A stretch of 64,000 nt of DNA from Drechslerella dactyloides (GCA_020064725.1 JAGTWJ010000011.1:744001-808000), one strand, 5' to 3'; shown: positions 45,251 to 57,654, counted from the stretch's first letter. Notes: generated by a model from the letters alone, not told the origin. Numbers and translations: made by a program.

Positions 45251-46758
45251 GAGCTAAAAATAATACTGGCGCCACCGCTACTCTCCAACTACCACCACCA
45301 TCGCTTGAAGACACAAAATGTCGGGCTTCACGCTTAAGTTAAAATCCGGACTATCGGTATGAGAGCTAACTGCAAGTGGTACGGGCGTGTATGTGGGTGA
45401 GAGTGGCATCCTTTGCCTTCAAATACTGGCAGATGGGACCCTGTCTCGGGCGAAATACCGACTGGGCGAGCGGACCTATCAACGGACGGGATGCGCACCG
45501 TCGGACAAAGGAAGCTTTTGTAAAAATAATCTTGGCTTCAATGCACGCACGCATACCGGTGCTACTACGTGATAGTATGTAGTACCTGTCTATGTGTCTT
45601 TGTTTCTTCGAGCGGGAAAAGACCAAATGCGGACCCGCTGGAACCTGAAAATAATTCTGGATACTCGCGCGTCGAGGTTGTTTCGTTTGACTGCTGTGTG
45701 AAAATTTCATCCTATTTTACTTTCTGATTCCTGCCTTGCGCCTGCAACGTTGGATTGCAGGTGAGCATGGACCGGGGGCTAGTGCGGGCATGCACTGGCG
45801 GAAGTGGCGCGGCAGTGACACAGCCACACCAACACATGTCGCTTGCCTGCGAGACAGAAAACACGCTCAAAACGGTGCTCCCAGCTTCCAAAAGGAGGCA
45901 TCTGAGAACGAGGTGAGAAAAAAAAAGAAACAACAAAAAGCTTCGTCAGCAGTACGCTGTCCAGGGGTACGCCAACCGCTCATATTGATCAATAGAAGAA
46001 GGATGAAGAGCAAATCCCAAGCAAACCGATTCCAACAGTGGGAAGCATCGACGTTGGGCGGCACAGCATGCAAGCTTTCCAGTTGGTCGCATGTCGACCT
46101 GACCCCTCGGTTGGGCAGACCGACAGTCGAATCCACCCATCGAGCACAATCCCGGCCGCAAATAGCTCGTGGCCATGGTCGACGGTCGCCTCCCGCTGGC
46201 CGGCTTCCACTTGACAAGAACCACCAATCGCACGCCGCGATCAGCAGATGGGCATGCCAGGATACATGTACTACAGCCAATATATCGACCTACCCTATCG
46301 ATCGATATCATGAAGCGCCGTTCGCATGTGTCGACGATCTTATAGGCCGGATATCGCATGTGTCGTCATGCTGTACTCCGCCATCCCGGTCGCGCGATCA
46401 CCATCATGACGTTCACGTTACTAAGTATGCATATCATACTATTGATCAAGTGGACGCAAGCAATATACTTGTATCTATAGCATCCTGTGGATACTGCGAT
46501 GCAAACTTAAATTGCCGTGTACGGTGCGTGATCGATCCGCTTTGGCTTTGTTTTCGTCGAGCTATCTAGCTGTAACGGCTGTGCCAGATAACGTATGGAA
46601 GGGCGGGCGAGCAGGCGGGCGAGCAAGCCGAGGGGATATGATCTGAAGCCAGGCTATCGATATACGTACATGTACTGGACTCTCCCTTAATTAGACGAAC
46701 TGCATGTCGTGTTACATCGATCGGTAAGTGGTTAGTTAAGGGCACTTGTATATTCGGT

Positions 46759-46776
46759 GCATGCATGCATGCATGC
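46759..46776. repeat. (GCAT)n microsatellite
   Basis: Four and a half GCAT units, self-complementary, in a gene-poor spacer. Confidence 0.7.
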
Positions 46777-49448
46777 GTGATATTAGCCGACCGCTTGTCA
46801 GAATCAGATACTTTTGATAGTAACATGTTAGCTTGGGGACTTTTAAGACCTGTCGTGTAATGTCGGCTAGAGGTATGTGGAGATGTCTGCGGCGAGATTC
46901 GAAATCTACCTCGATCGGATGGTGACGGCGGAATAGCAGCTATATACCTAAGCAGTGGGGCCCTATATGGAAGTTCATCATCTTCGAGTATAGGAGTATA
47001 CTGCTTGTGTTAATATTACATCCGGCAGGCGGTCTCCACCAAGCGAAGGGTTCGCGGACCGTCCTCTGCTCGACGAGCAAAGTGTCTCGATGGCGCTAGA
47101 GGTGCGAAAGCGAAAACAAGCCATGCATGCTCTCACACTCCGATCAGCACGCCTCTTGCCTTCCGCAGCGCGAAAGTGTCCCTCACCGCGCGCCTGCCCT
47201 GGGAGTACTTTTATACGTGCTCCGTAGAATGCTGCAGGTCTGTATGTATGCACTGAGATGATGCAGCGCTGCAATCTTTTCAGCTGATCAGCCGCACATT
47301 GGCATGTTTCCACTCGCAACGTCCGTCCCGGCTGCATTGCAATCAATTCACCGACCGAGAAATTCGGTGTGAAATAGAAAAATTCGATTGGAGCAAAAAG
47401 CACTGGGCGCGATTGCGACTGCGCGCTGGGCGATAGTATTGATTACCATAGCTGAGTTTTAAATTTCCACCGTACGTGCCTGCATGTCGGACTGTGCATT
47501 TTTTACACAATGCAATGCCATACCAATGCCGTGCGTGCGTGCGAGCGTACGTGCGTACCCCGGCAATTACGGTGCAACCAGCAGACGCCCGATTTTAGCA
47601 GGTCATTGCGCAAGCTGGAGGTCTGAGAATTTTGGCCCACAGGGTCTACGTAACCCGCTGTGGAACCCTTGCGTTCCCGCCCCGGGTTCCTGTCTGTAAG
47701 AGAAGTCGAGGGGGTCCAAGTCTGACTGTCTATGCTTGACGGCAGCGGCTAGATTCTCGGGACAACATTAGACATCCTTTTCAGAGGGGCTAGCTAGGTG
47801 GCCAGTTGGTCGATTAGAATGTTACTTAGTAGTATAACATCGACGACTAGCTGGGGGATATAGTGGTGGATTCGCGTGTTTGGCCAACAGTGGCCCGTTA
47901 GTGGTGTTATTCGCGATGGATGATGCATGGAACGAGACAGCCCAAGGCCTGGGCGGGTAATTGCAGGCCGGCCAACACTGTAACACTCCAATCGTGCTTG
48001 TAACAGCGGGAGGCCAACCGGCCGGACTGGGAGGCAGTTCGCGATGGTGTAGTCCGAGTGCGTGATGGTGGTGCTATCAATCGCTGGGCACTCCGTCGAT
48101 GCGAACCTCTCAAGCACCCACCATCGGTCGTCCGCTCGACGGCCGCGGACAGGCATCGCGCGTCCTGCCTGTTGGCCGGAAGGTGTCGTTAATTTCGGTC
48201 GTTAAATGCAGCTGCGATGGCCAATCTGCAAGGCAGGCCAATCAGCGGCGCCCCGTCCGCCCAGCGTCCCGCCAGCGTCCTGCCAGCTTCTCTCTCGTGC
48301 CTGGGGGGGCCTTAATTAGCGTGGGCTCGAGGTGCCTCTTTTCCGCAGCCCTGCTGTGCCTGTTCCTGCGCGAGACAGCGATCCCCAGTCACCAAACCGG
48401 CCTGTAGCGAGGGTGGCTGTAAGCCATCGTAATAAGGAACGGTTAGCAGCGCGGTCCGGTGGGGACAATTGATCTTTCTCTCACGATCGAAGAAAAACCC
48501 GCTGCGCATTCTTCCCTTCCGCACCAGTTTTTTCTCCTCTTCTTCCCTCTTTCCCCGTCCCTTTCTTCCCGCCTGCTGCTTGCGAAGGAGCGAGAGTGAT
48601 TTGCCCGCCGGTTTCCTTCCTCAGCCCGCTGCTCTCGCCCTTATCCGACCATATCGTCGCTCGTTTAGAAGTGCAGACACTTTGACCTGCACTATCACTT
48701 TCTCTTCTGTCATCGTTCACCGCACCGCAGTCTCCACCCGCAGGAGTTGAGCCGTAGGATCGCACATACACACCTTCGTCTCCCATATCTCCTCCATCTC
48801 CTTCCTTCGTTCCTTCCTTCCTTTTGTTCTTTGTCTCGGCCCGCGACGCTGTTACATGTAAGACGAAGGGGCTCGTAGTTGGTTTGAGTTGAACGAAAGA
48901 GCGAGCGAGAAAGGGGCACTGCTGCACAACACCACCGCCAGCCAATCGCCACACGCCCTTCCAACCGCTCCCCATCAGCTTCGCCGTCAACAGCCTTGTC
49001 CTCCCCGACAAAGCCGCCGACGTTGATATTATCTACCAATCCACCCTCTCACGACCCCTCGACGGATGCAGCTGCCCGCCGGCCGTTTTTAACGAAACCT
49101 TCCACTCCCTAGAGCCCGTAGCGCGACGATTGCGACGACCGACATTTCTCACGAAACCCTCCCTTCCTCGATTCGAGCGCCTCAAACACTCTCCGACTCA
49201 GGCATTGCCATAACAGTGCCTTCCCATCCGACAGCCTTTGGTCTCGTGTCAACCCACAGCCCGCCTTAACCGTAAAATTTTCAGCTCTCTTCGTGACCGA
49301 CCTGCTGCGGTCCACCTTCGGATCGGGATTCTGAGTCGAGAACCATCGAATTGATTCGACCTTAGCCGTGGTGGAAAGATCGTCGAGTTCCAGAGCAGTG
49401 GGGACATAGTTCAAAGAAGCATCTTCTTCCTCTTGATATATATCCAAT

Positions 49449-50794
49449 ATGGCTGGGTTCACCGCTCCCGCCATCAATGAGCGTACGTCACCACCTCCTT
49501 CTGCTTCCTCATCTTCGGTAATATCATGCGCACGCTTCAAGACGATGGACTAACGGGGAGCGCTGCTGTAGTGGCTCAGATATTCAGGAGACAAACAAAT
49601 TGCATAACATGTCCCGACACCGCGCCCAGTTGCAAAACACACATCTGCGATGCCGGCTTGACCTGCGTCATAACAGTGCAATCCTGTGATGCTTGCGCAA
49701 AAGTCGAGTGCCAGCGTCTGATAACGAAGAGTCAGACCACCGCCGCACCCGACACTTCCAATGGTGGTGGCAACAAAGGAGCGCCCGTGGGAGCGATCGT
49801 GGGAGGTGTCTTTGGCTTCCTGGTTGTAGTCTTTGTCGCCGCGTTCTTCATCATCAGACGAAACAAGAAGAAGCAGAAGGAGGCCTACGAAGCCAGCGTT
49901 GCGACATGGGCGGTCGAGAAGGACGGCAGCTCGTTCGGCGGACACAGAGACGCGAGAGCCTCCACGCACTCCGTCGGATCCATCGCCTCGACCGTTCTCA
50001 CGCGAGCCTCGAATGTCATCCAGATCGCCTACATCCCCGGCGTCACGAACAGATCCAATCCGAACTCTCCCGGCTTCCTCGGTGTCCCTCCTGTCCCCGC
50101 GATCCCTGGCCAGCATCTATCGCCAGCATCCGAGGAACACTTCTTCTCAGCCAATGACATTGCACGACAGTCTGTTTGGTCTACCAACTCGGGTTTTACT
50201 GTCAACACCGCTGATCCGCGGGCCTCCGTCGCGACCACCATCTACCGTAACAATGCAATTGTCTCACCGCTTGCCGCCACGGCAACCGTCGTCCGCGCTA
50301 AGGTTGCCGTCGTCAATGTCAAGAGCTCGCCGGCCGTCAGCAGCTCCTCGTCCTCGCCCAAGCACTCTCCCGCCGGCACCCCTCCGGTTCCATCCCTCGA
50401 CCTGTCCAAGTTCCCGGCTCCTAATGCTGACGGTATGCTCTCGCCGCGACCGCCACTGTCGCCCGCCTTCTCCGTTGGCTCGACGTTCTTGAACAGCAAC
50501 AACAAAGGTCACATGTCGACTGTCCAGGAGGAACGAGAGGATAGACGGTCGATGCTCTCGACAAGGACAGGTGAAGACGGCAGGTCTCCGTTCTCTGACC
50601 GCGCGTCCGTCCTGACGGATACGGTTGCGCCGCTCAAGATCAAGAACCCTGGCCGGACTTCGCCTGCCCGACATATGGAAGGCGATATCAGGATGAGCTT
50701 CCGGCCCGTCTCCGAGTTCAACAGCGACGAGAACACCTCTTCGTCCAGCAGGGAGAAGAGCCCATTCGGCGATGAGAATCGACTCAAGCCGTGA
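49449..50794 (+). CDS. opy2: Opy2-type membrane anchor of the HOG/MAPK signalling pathway
   Basis: In yeast, Opy2 is a single-pass plasma-membrane protein that recruits Ste50-Ste11 to activate Hog1. Two exons: 49449-49482 and 49572-50794 (418 residues). The intron is GTACGT ... CTAAC ... TAG, phase 1, so the N-terminus reads MAGFTAPAINE-LAQIFRRQTN. Seen: the Cys-rich Opy2 N-terminal domain (CITCPDTAPSCKTHICDAGLTC, then QSCDACAKVEC), a Gly-rich spacer, one transmembrane helix (AIVGGVFGFLVVVFVAAFFII) followed by the basic stop-transfer RRNKKKQKE, and a long Ser/Pro-rich cytosolic tail with many potential MAPK or casein kinase sites. There is no classical signal peptide before the Cys domain, as in fungal homologues. 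Ste50-binding function is inferred from family. Confidence 0.9.
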
Positions 50795-53134
50795 CAGAAC
50801 GACCAAGAACCAAAGTAAAAAAAAAGGACAAGAAATCAACAAAAAAAAATCATAATTGGGAATCTGGAAGGCAAGGCTCGTTATTTCGTTTTCGAGGGTT
50901 AGGTTTTTCTTTCTTTGTTTCTTCTCGGGCGGTGTCAATTATATGCTGGAGTTCTTTACTTATTTCTCGTCTGTCGATTTCATTGTCTACGCTCCCTCCT
51001 TCACAGCGTTTCCTTTCCACATCCTGTTTCCTGACGGACACGGCATCTCTGCACAATGTCACTGTTCGTCCATCCGATCGATGCATGCGCGCACATCTTT
51101 CATCCACTATCTATCCGTCTACAAACCCGATACCACGCACCCACCTCGTGATCCGCGGGCTGTCATTTTCCTTTGTTGCGAACGGCGTTTCCGCCGGCCT
51201 TTCCCCCCTGATATCTTTATTTTTATTTTATACATACATACATATCATCCCCCTTCCAATTCTACATCTCTTAATCTCTTTTTTCTAAAAGAATTACTTG
51301 TTTTTTTTTCATTGTGTTCGTTCTTGCTTCTGGTTGGCAGTCGGGCGTTCAATTATTTTTTCTATAAACATTTTCGATTCGATTATACTTTTCTCGTCGG
51401 GGTACGGCTTTTTACTTACTATTCTATTCGTGTATTTTTATTCATGGGGCTGACGGGTAGGCTCGATTGGTTCGTCCGTAGCAGATGAAATGACAGCTGT
51501 GTCGCGATTACTTGTTTTAGAAAACGTCTATAAACGTACGTGCGCGTGTAGTGTAATCTGGATGCAGCAAGCTAGGTGCACGCACGGTGGGTACGTGCAG
51601 AATTCGCGCGTGAGTTAGGCTCGCTAGCATTTATGCATGCAAGCTAACGGTGCATTAGCCGTTTACCTACCTGTGTTCACGAGGTCAGTGGAGCGAGTAT
51701 ACTAGCTAAGCTCGAGTCGCGGCAGATAGTACATCTATGCTTGCGATATTACAGCGCTCGGCAGGCTGGGTATACGAGACCAAGCGCTCGGGCTTACTTT
51801 GCCAACGGGAACAGGACTGTCTATACGAGGACGTGGAAGTATACCGGTGTACCTCGACCTCGATTTACATGTTCGATACTTTCTTCTTCTTCTTTTTCCA
51901 CGTGCATTACCCACTTATATGATATGATTATATTGTCATGCGGGGATCGGATCAGACGAGACACATGCCGCCTAGCCGGCGAGAGATACGATGTGGGATA
52001 GTTAGTAAGTAAGTAAGTGTGAGGAACTGTGATATCGACATTCTCGTTTTCGGATCCGCTCGAACACAGCTTATGTCAGACGTAGTTGGGTGGCGGCGCC
52101 ACCAACATGTGCGGCTGGAGTTCGAGCAGGCTACCTAGCTCTTGCTATATACTTGGTGGATCTAGACCATGAATGAACGCAGCTGTGTATGACGAGCTGA
52201 GAAGCTTTCTAATATGTTCAGCTCATGCTCACTTACGCTAGTCATGTCACCTTGCGAAAGGCAGTCTACAACCACGCTAAGCGAATGCTAAGAACGACCA
52301 TCCTAGAGCTGTGTGAGTGGAAATAAAAGTAAGTAAAAAGTAATAAGTTAATGAAGAGAAAGTTATAGTAAGAGTGGTAAAAAATATTGATTTCTGCACT
52401 TAGGTTCCTGCATAGCGTCTGCCAGATACCCACGAAGCAAGCTTACAGCTGAATAGAATGAGGCGTTCTGCCTCAACTTGATTATGTTGGTTTGTGATCC
52501 CTTTATACGTTCGTCGGTCTGTGAAACCATGAAAACCAACGCAAGTTCAACGTCAGCCCATCGGATTGATATCTTCGCCGTCGCAGTTTGGGTTACGTGA
52601 CAAGATGGATATAGATTTTTGATAAATTTGAGCCAGTCTCTTGACCTGAATTTTTTGATGTCGTCTGGTCAACAATGAAACGGTATACGGTAGGAGCCAA
52701 GCACGGACTTTTATTCCTACAAATAGGTTAAGGATATCCAAAAAAAGCTTTAAAAGGAATTCCCACACGTGCACGACGCGGCGACAGAAATAGAATTATG
52801 GAAATCTCTCAATCTTTTAATTGAGACAGGCGGCTGAAATTTGGACTGGTCTTCATTGGAATATTCATGCGGATAGGGCTAGACCAAGCGATGCGCCTCT
52901 ATTTGTGCAGGGCCCTGCATCTATGAAGACAGAACAATGCATGCATGATTCGACTAGTGTGGGGCACGGAAGGATCCAAATGCAGCTTTCCATACGAAGT
53001 ATTCAAAGCCTTCGCGAACTAGTGCAACATGGGCGACGCATTACTACACCGATATCATGATAAAATTGCACCTAAAGCTTCACGAACAAGGCACCTAGTC
53101 TAATGAGGAATTCCGGTCTAAAACAACGATAACG
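50795..53134. other. Spacer between opy2 and the HET gene
   Basis: 2.3 kb. The first 700 bases are T-rich and look like the opy2 3' untranslated region. 52.1-53.1 kb is AT-rich. No supportable gene or RNA gene. Confidence 0.5.
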
Positions 53135-56128
53135 ATGTGTCAAAACTACTACGCCTGGGGTAGTCGCTGGAAAATAGAGCTAAGCAAGGTGGGGGATTGT
53201 GCTGGGACGGGATGCAATGATTGTCAACTCGCCATTGACGCCATCAGGACTTACAAGCACAATTGGGTCGATGCACCTGCTGGAAAGACCGTCGAGATTG
53301 CTAGCGGAGTCTGCTGTTTTGAGATATCTGGCGGAGGTGTAACCGCTGAGAAGTTCACTCTACGATTAAAGCCGCATGGTAATCACACCCCAAAATCACA
53401 ATTCAATATATGAATCTGATAGCTAGCCTTTAACTTTTATATTGATATATAACGTTTTGGAGACTAACGTAGCCCGCGCACCAAATATATAGCCGATCAT
53501 TTTTTCAGGCCAACCAAGTTGAAGCGCCAAACCGAGCTGCCATATGAGTTTACACTGGGCATCTGCCCGGACACAACTGATGATGCCGCTTTCGAACGAG
53601 TTCGAGCCTGGCTTTCCCAATGCGAGAACAACCACGGAACTCGTTGTCGTTCGTTTCAAGACCTGAGCAAGCTGCCTCGCAGATTACTCCAAGTTAACCA
53701 GACAGGTGATGAATATATCAACCTCGTCAAGACGGATACCGGAGATGAAGGGTTCCTCAAATATGCCTGCCTTAGCTATCGATGGGGAGTCAGTCCGGAA
53801 TCCATCGTCCGTACAACGAGCAAGACCGTCGAGAAAAATTACAAAGGGATCAAACTGAATGATCCAAACCTGCCGAGGGCGGTCATCGACACCGTCACAG
53901 TTTGTAGGAAATTATCAATTCCCTATCTCTGGGTTGACGCCCTCTGCATTATCCAACCTGAATACAAGAAGTACAGAGCAACAGCGGACGAGGAAGATAA
54001 AGAAGCGATAAAGGACTGGGAGGAGGAAGGGTCCACGATGGACAGAGTATACGGCAACTCCTACCTTACCATCTACGCGGACGGCGCGAAAAATTGCCAG
54101 ACGAGTTTCTTGGGAAAACAAAACTACTACGAACGAGAGCGCCGGATAGATACCGTGGTGGACGAGGGTGAGATGACTTGGTTCGTCAGGTCCCTCAGAT
54201 ACACGGACGAAGAGTACCCATTCTATCACAAGGAAGTGGATGACAGATGCGAAAGGATGCTAGACACGCGCGGTTGGTGTCTTCAGGAAAGCCTCATTCC
54301 GAACCGTCGACTACGCTTCAACGGCGACGAAATGATCTGGCAATGCAATCTTTCCGAACTGTGTGAATGCGGCCATATTATCTCACAGTATAGGGACTTC
54401 CATCCTATTTATCCGTGGAATCTGGACACGGAGACAGAGCCTGTGATGGGTGGGATGTTGCATTCTCTCAAGCCTGCAGGCGGCCCACCCACTTCCACTT
54501 GGAAATCGCTCAAATACGCCAGTATGTGGTTTGGAATTATCGAAGACTACTCCGGCCGCAAGATGACCAAGCCGAAAGACAAGCTGTTGGGAGTGTCCGG
54601 TGCCGCGAATATGCTTCGTCTGGTGGCATTATATCAAGCTCGGGAAACCAAACGCAAATCTATGTGGTATGGCCAGTCTGAGAGCGAATCTGAGGATTCC
54701 CTTGACAGCGAATTTGACGGCAGATTTCATGGCGGATTTGACGGCGGATTCTATGACGACTTCAATGGCGATCGCAGTATATATAGCGGATCCGAAGAAT
54801 TGTCGGAGGGCGACTTTGAAGGTGGATTCGAAGTCGAATATGGAAGTGAATCTGAAGGCGAAGATGAAAGCGAGGATGAAGGCGAGGATGAAGGCGGATC
54901 CGAGAGAAAATCGGAGGGAGAATCGAAAGGAGAATTAGAAGACAAGTTTGAGGCTGAAGCCGAAGTCGAACCCGAAGATGAACTTGAAAGTGAACCCGAA
55001 GACGAAGGCGAAGGTGAATCTGATGATGGATCCAAAGGCGAACCTACATTTCAACCTATAATTGAACCCGAACTTGACCTTGAAGGTGAATCTGAAGATG
55101 GACTTGAGGATGAACTCGAAAGTGAACCTGAAGATGAACCGGAACCTACATTTCAACCTATATCCGAGCCTGAATTTGGATTGGAAATTGAATCCGAAGA
55201 TGAAGCTGAAGCCGAACCTGCATTTCAACCCATATCTGAGCCTGGAGTTGAACCCGGAGTTGAACTCGAAGATGATTCTGAGAGCGACTGCGACAAACCG
55301 CCTGGGGGTGAACCATACTGCGCTGGCTTATGGCGCAAAAATATTCTCGATTGTCTTTTATGGATAGGAATCGACGGAGAAGTCCGGAAAAGAGGACATT
55401 CTGATTATCCAACCTGGACTTGGGCCTCTATCGATGGTCGTATCAAATTCTATAGAAACCCGTCTGCAGATGATTTACATACGGTTCGATCGTGCGACGA
55501 TGCAACGGTCACTGAGATCACGGTACAGCTTCAAAGAGAAGATAAACCGACTGGCCACGTTCTTGGGGGTTCAATCAAAATCACAGCCCCTTTCGAGCCC
55601 GTCGAGTTTGTTGCAATCGATAAAACGCTAGGGGGGAAATGGTTCAAGAACAATCGCGATGTATTGGACATTCCGCCTGAAGAAGCAATAGGAACCAGAG
55701 GCTTAATCCGCGGCGCTGGCGGAAGAAGTTGCGTTTTCACTTTGGATGCGACGGACAACGTACCGACACTGGCCCACGACTTTGAGAGGATAGATTGTTG
55801 GATGGCAGGGAAGTGTGTAAGCCCGGAAAGACATCAATCCTGTTGCATTATAACAGAAGACTTTGTTGCCATTCGTCTACGCACCTGGAAGTTTCCCCGT
55901 ATTTCGAACTGGCAATCAGAAGCAACTTACTACGGAGGTCGCTACAACATTACAGACACTGCGCCGCAAGTCGCCTTTCTTGTTTTACAAAGGATTGAAA
56001 ACAACTCGGAGGCTTATAAAAGGATCGGAATGGGATTCGTTGGCGGGCCGGCTATAGGTTCAAGAAAGCATGAATTGCCATTCTTTGGGGAGCATTGTGA
56101 GAGTTCAAAAACCTTCGTGATATGCTAG
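53135..56128 (+). CDS. HET-domain (heterokaryon incompatibility) protein with long acidic insertion
   Basis: HET proteins mediate non-self recognition and cell death in filamentous fungi. Two exons: 53135-53378 and 53493-56128 (959 residues). The intron runs from donor GTAATC through a CTAAC branch site to acceptor TATAG, and the join gives LRLKPH-ADHFFRPTKL. Seen: the Cys-bearing lead-in (CAGTGCNDCQLAIDAI) usual before HET; the HET domain (about residues 168-350) with KYACLSYRWG, IPYLWVDALCIIQ, MDRVYGNSYLTIYADGA and LDTRGWCLQESLIPNRRLRF; then KLLGVSGAANML. A roughly 200-residue Glu/Asp/Ser/Pro tract follows (about 475-680) with three FQPI repeats. The usual downstream block (YCAGLWRKNILDCLLW, YPTWTWASIDGRI) resumes after it. 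No NACHT or other partner domain is visible. Its base composition is lower in GC than the housekeeping genes. Confidence 0.9.
54690..55300 (+). repeat. Acidic GAA/GAT-rich coding repeat in the HET gene
   Basis: Imperfect short repeats dominated by GAA, GAT and GGT/CCT codons encode Glu/Asp tracts. Three longer units share an E-P-(T/A)-F-Q-P-I motif. The frame stays open throughout. This has the pattern of a minisatellite expansion inside an exon. Confidence 0.8.
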
Positions 56129-56549
56129 ACTTTCAGATTTCAGTGGACGCAAAGTCTAGCTTGCTTATTATATAGATGAGAGACGTATATATCTTGCTGA
56201 GGGTAGGCTAGCCTGTATGTTAGCTTCATGCAAACTAGGATTTGGGTTGCAAAATACTGTTGGGCTATACACAAAAGCATATAATTCAAAAGCTAGAAGC
56301 CGGTCTTTTGCTCTTTTCGACTGACAAAAACGATGCAGAGGCCGCATCGATAACCGTTAACCCTGTGTCGCAAATTAAAGCTAACGTGTGCATGCTGCGA
56401 CGTTTGGCCGTGAGGCTTCCAAGCCCGATCAACTGATTGGTTTTAAGAGGTAAATGGCCATAAGGGATGAGAGGATATAGGATTAAATCACAGTGCGGAA
56501 TTATGTATCATTTTCCTGTATGATCGGCCTCGGCTCTCTCAGTATTGCT

Positions 56550-56556
56550 TATAAAA
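56550..56556 (+). promoter_or_regulatory. TATA-like element ahead of a CT-rich leader
   Basis: TATAAAA is followed 30-200 bases downstream by pyrimidine-rich sequence resembling a fungal transcription start and 5' leader. It may drive the short frame at 56864. Sequence only; weak evidence. Confidence 0.3.
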
Positions 56557-56863
56557 CGCACTATATTTCTTCATATAAGGTAACTTCATAACTTCTTCCT
56601 CTTCCTGACCCTCGTCATAGCGGTCGACCTTCCATGTTATGAGCCTTCTCATCAACCTCTCTCCTTGACTCCTCCTGAACTACCTTCAGACCATCCCTTC
56701 GTCATTAAAGCTCTCTCGCTACTTCGCATCTCCTTCCCTCTCACGCCGCTCCATTGGCTTCTGTTAAACCAGAGCCACCCCATCTCCGATACCCTCAAAA
56801 TACATCAGCTTGGATACTTTTACCCATCGCACCCATAACCTGTGGTATGTCCACTCTCCCACA

Positions 56864-57028
56864 ATGCAATGCTTTGTTGGTAACCAGACTAACAAGCCCT
56901 GCTTGCTTGATGCTAGTGCTGAGTCTTATTTGTGTGGACAGGGTGAGTCGAAGAACAAGGCATTATTGGATCAATTGGTGAATATACTAGAAAGCGGTGC
57001 AGCTAACACGAGCTATATGTTTCCTTAG
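56864..57028 (+). CDS. Small open frame or relic, 54 codons, unrecognised
   Basis: It starts at an ATG behind a TATA-like box and leader and reads MQCFVGNQTNKPCLLDASAE, then a Lys/Leu-rich tail. I recognise no family. The last 28 codons are duplicated in diverged form at 57561-57654, where the alternative start reads MKALFDQLINML and ends at an equivalent TAG. The same segment also has the features of an intron (GTGAGT donor at 56943, GCTAAC branch site, TTTCCTTAG acceptor). If spliced, the frame would continue to about 57285. Either reading is possible, and it may be a decayed gene fragment. Confidence 0.25.
   Translation: MQCFVGNQTNKPCLLDASAESYLCGQGESKNKALLDQLVNILESGAANTSYMFP
56936..57028 (+). 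repeat. Copy A of a diverged 93-94 nt duplication
   Basis: It begins GGACAGGGTGAGTCG and ends TTAG; similar to 57561-57654 with one single-base length difference and many substitutions. Flanks on both sides are not obviously similar. Confidence 0.65.
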
Positions 57029-57560
57029 CAATTTTAAGGAAAACCGATCCCATCAGATATTTACAAATTCTTCGAAAACGTACGTTGTTCGTCTCGAGGT
57101 GTGGTGAGAGATCAACAAATGTTGGTTTACCGCACGTGCTGGCGCTCGGTCGTTTCGAACGATCAGACCCGCCGCTGTGGACTGAGAAGCATTCAATAGT
57201 GGGCGACTCGGCGGGTGAGGTGTCCTCTTGGACACGAATATCTGTACAATGGCCATGGAGAGTCGCAATATGGACCCATGGCTAGCCAAATTGCGGCAAA
57301 CAGACACCGTGGTGGGTGTCTGCAGATATACCATCATAGGATATCTGTGTAGCCCTAAGACTATCTTTGGCAAAATATTCGAAGAAGTCACCAAAGCGCT
57401 GGAGGCGAAGGGCCTAGCTATTATTGGGAGCCCTGCTTGTCAGATAGTAGCGTCGCGCTTTGCTCGCGCGTGATTCGATCGGAGAGGGAGGAGAGGATGA
57501 AGAGGCGGACCAAAAACTTGAAAATGAAGGGGGAAATTTTAAAAGATAAACGACTACCAC

Positions 57561-57654
57561 GGACAGGGTGAGTCGATAAATGAAGGCACTGTTTGATCAA
57601 TTAATCAATATGCTGAAGAGCGCTGCGGCTAACATGAGCCATATGTTTACTTAG
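57561..57654 (+). repeat. Copy B of a diverged 93-94 nt duplication
   Basis: The same orientation as copy A, about 625 bases downstream. It has one extra base early in the unit. Differences fall mainly at what would be third codon positions when read in the shared open frame. Confidence 0.65.

Larger units (their letters stand above)
42093..49448. other. Long divergent spacer (7.4 kb) without convincing genes
   Basis: Separates chitin synthase (minus) from opy2 (plus). The section to about 43.3 kb should include the chitin synthase promoter and leader. 48.4-49.4 kb is CT-rich and suits an opy2 leader. Frames of 140-280 codons exist (for example about 45.7-46.6 kb), but their translations show no domain or periodicity. 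It contains several microsatellites and one strong inverted repeat (44193-44227). No tRNA seen. Confidence 0.5.

Noticed and set aside
45075..45255. Possible CRISPR-like repeated units
   Set aside because: These are simple tetranucleotide microsatellites with no spacer organisation, in a eukaryotic genome.
45736..46569. 277-codon plus-strand frame
   Set aside because: No domain, no leader-like sequence, composition like the surrounding spacer, and comparable frames occur on the other strand.
49109..49540. 143-codon minus-strand frame overlapping the opy2 start
   Set aside because: It overlaps opy2 exon 1 and intron; its plausible-looking acidic N-terminus is the complement of conserved splice and coding sequence.
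54751..55035. Ser/Pro-rich minus-strand frame
   Set aside because: Antisense of the acidic repeat in the HET gene; GAA/GAT repeats read as TTC/ATC on the other strand.
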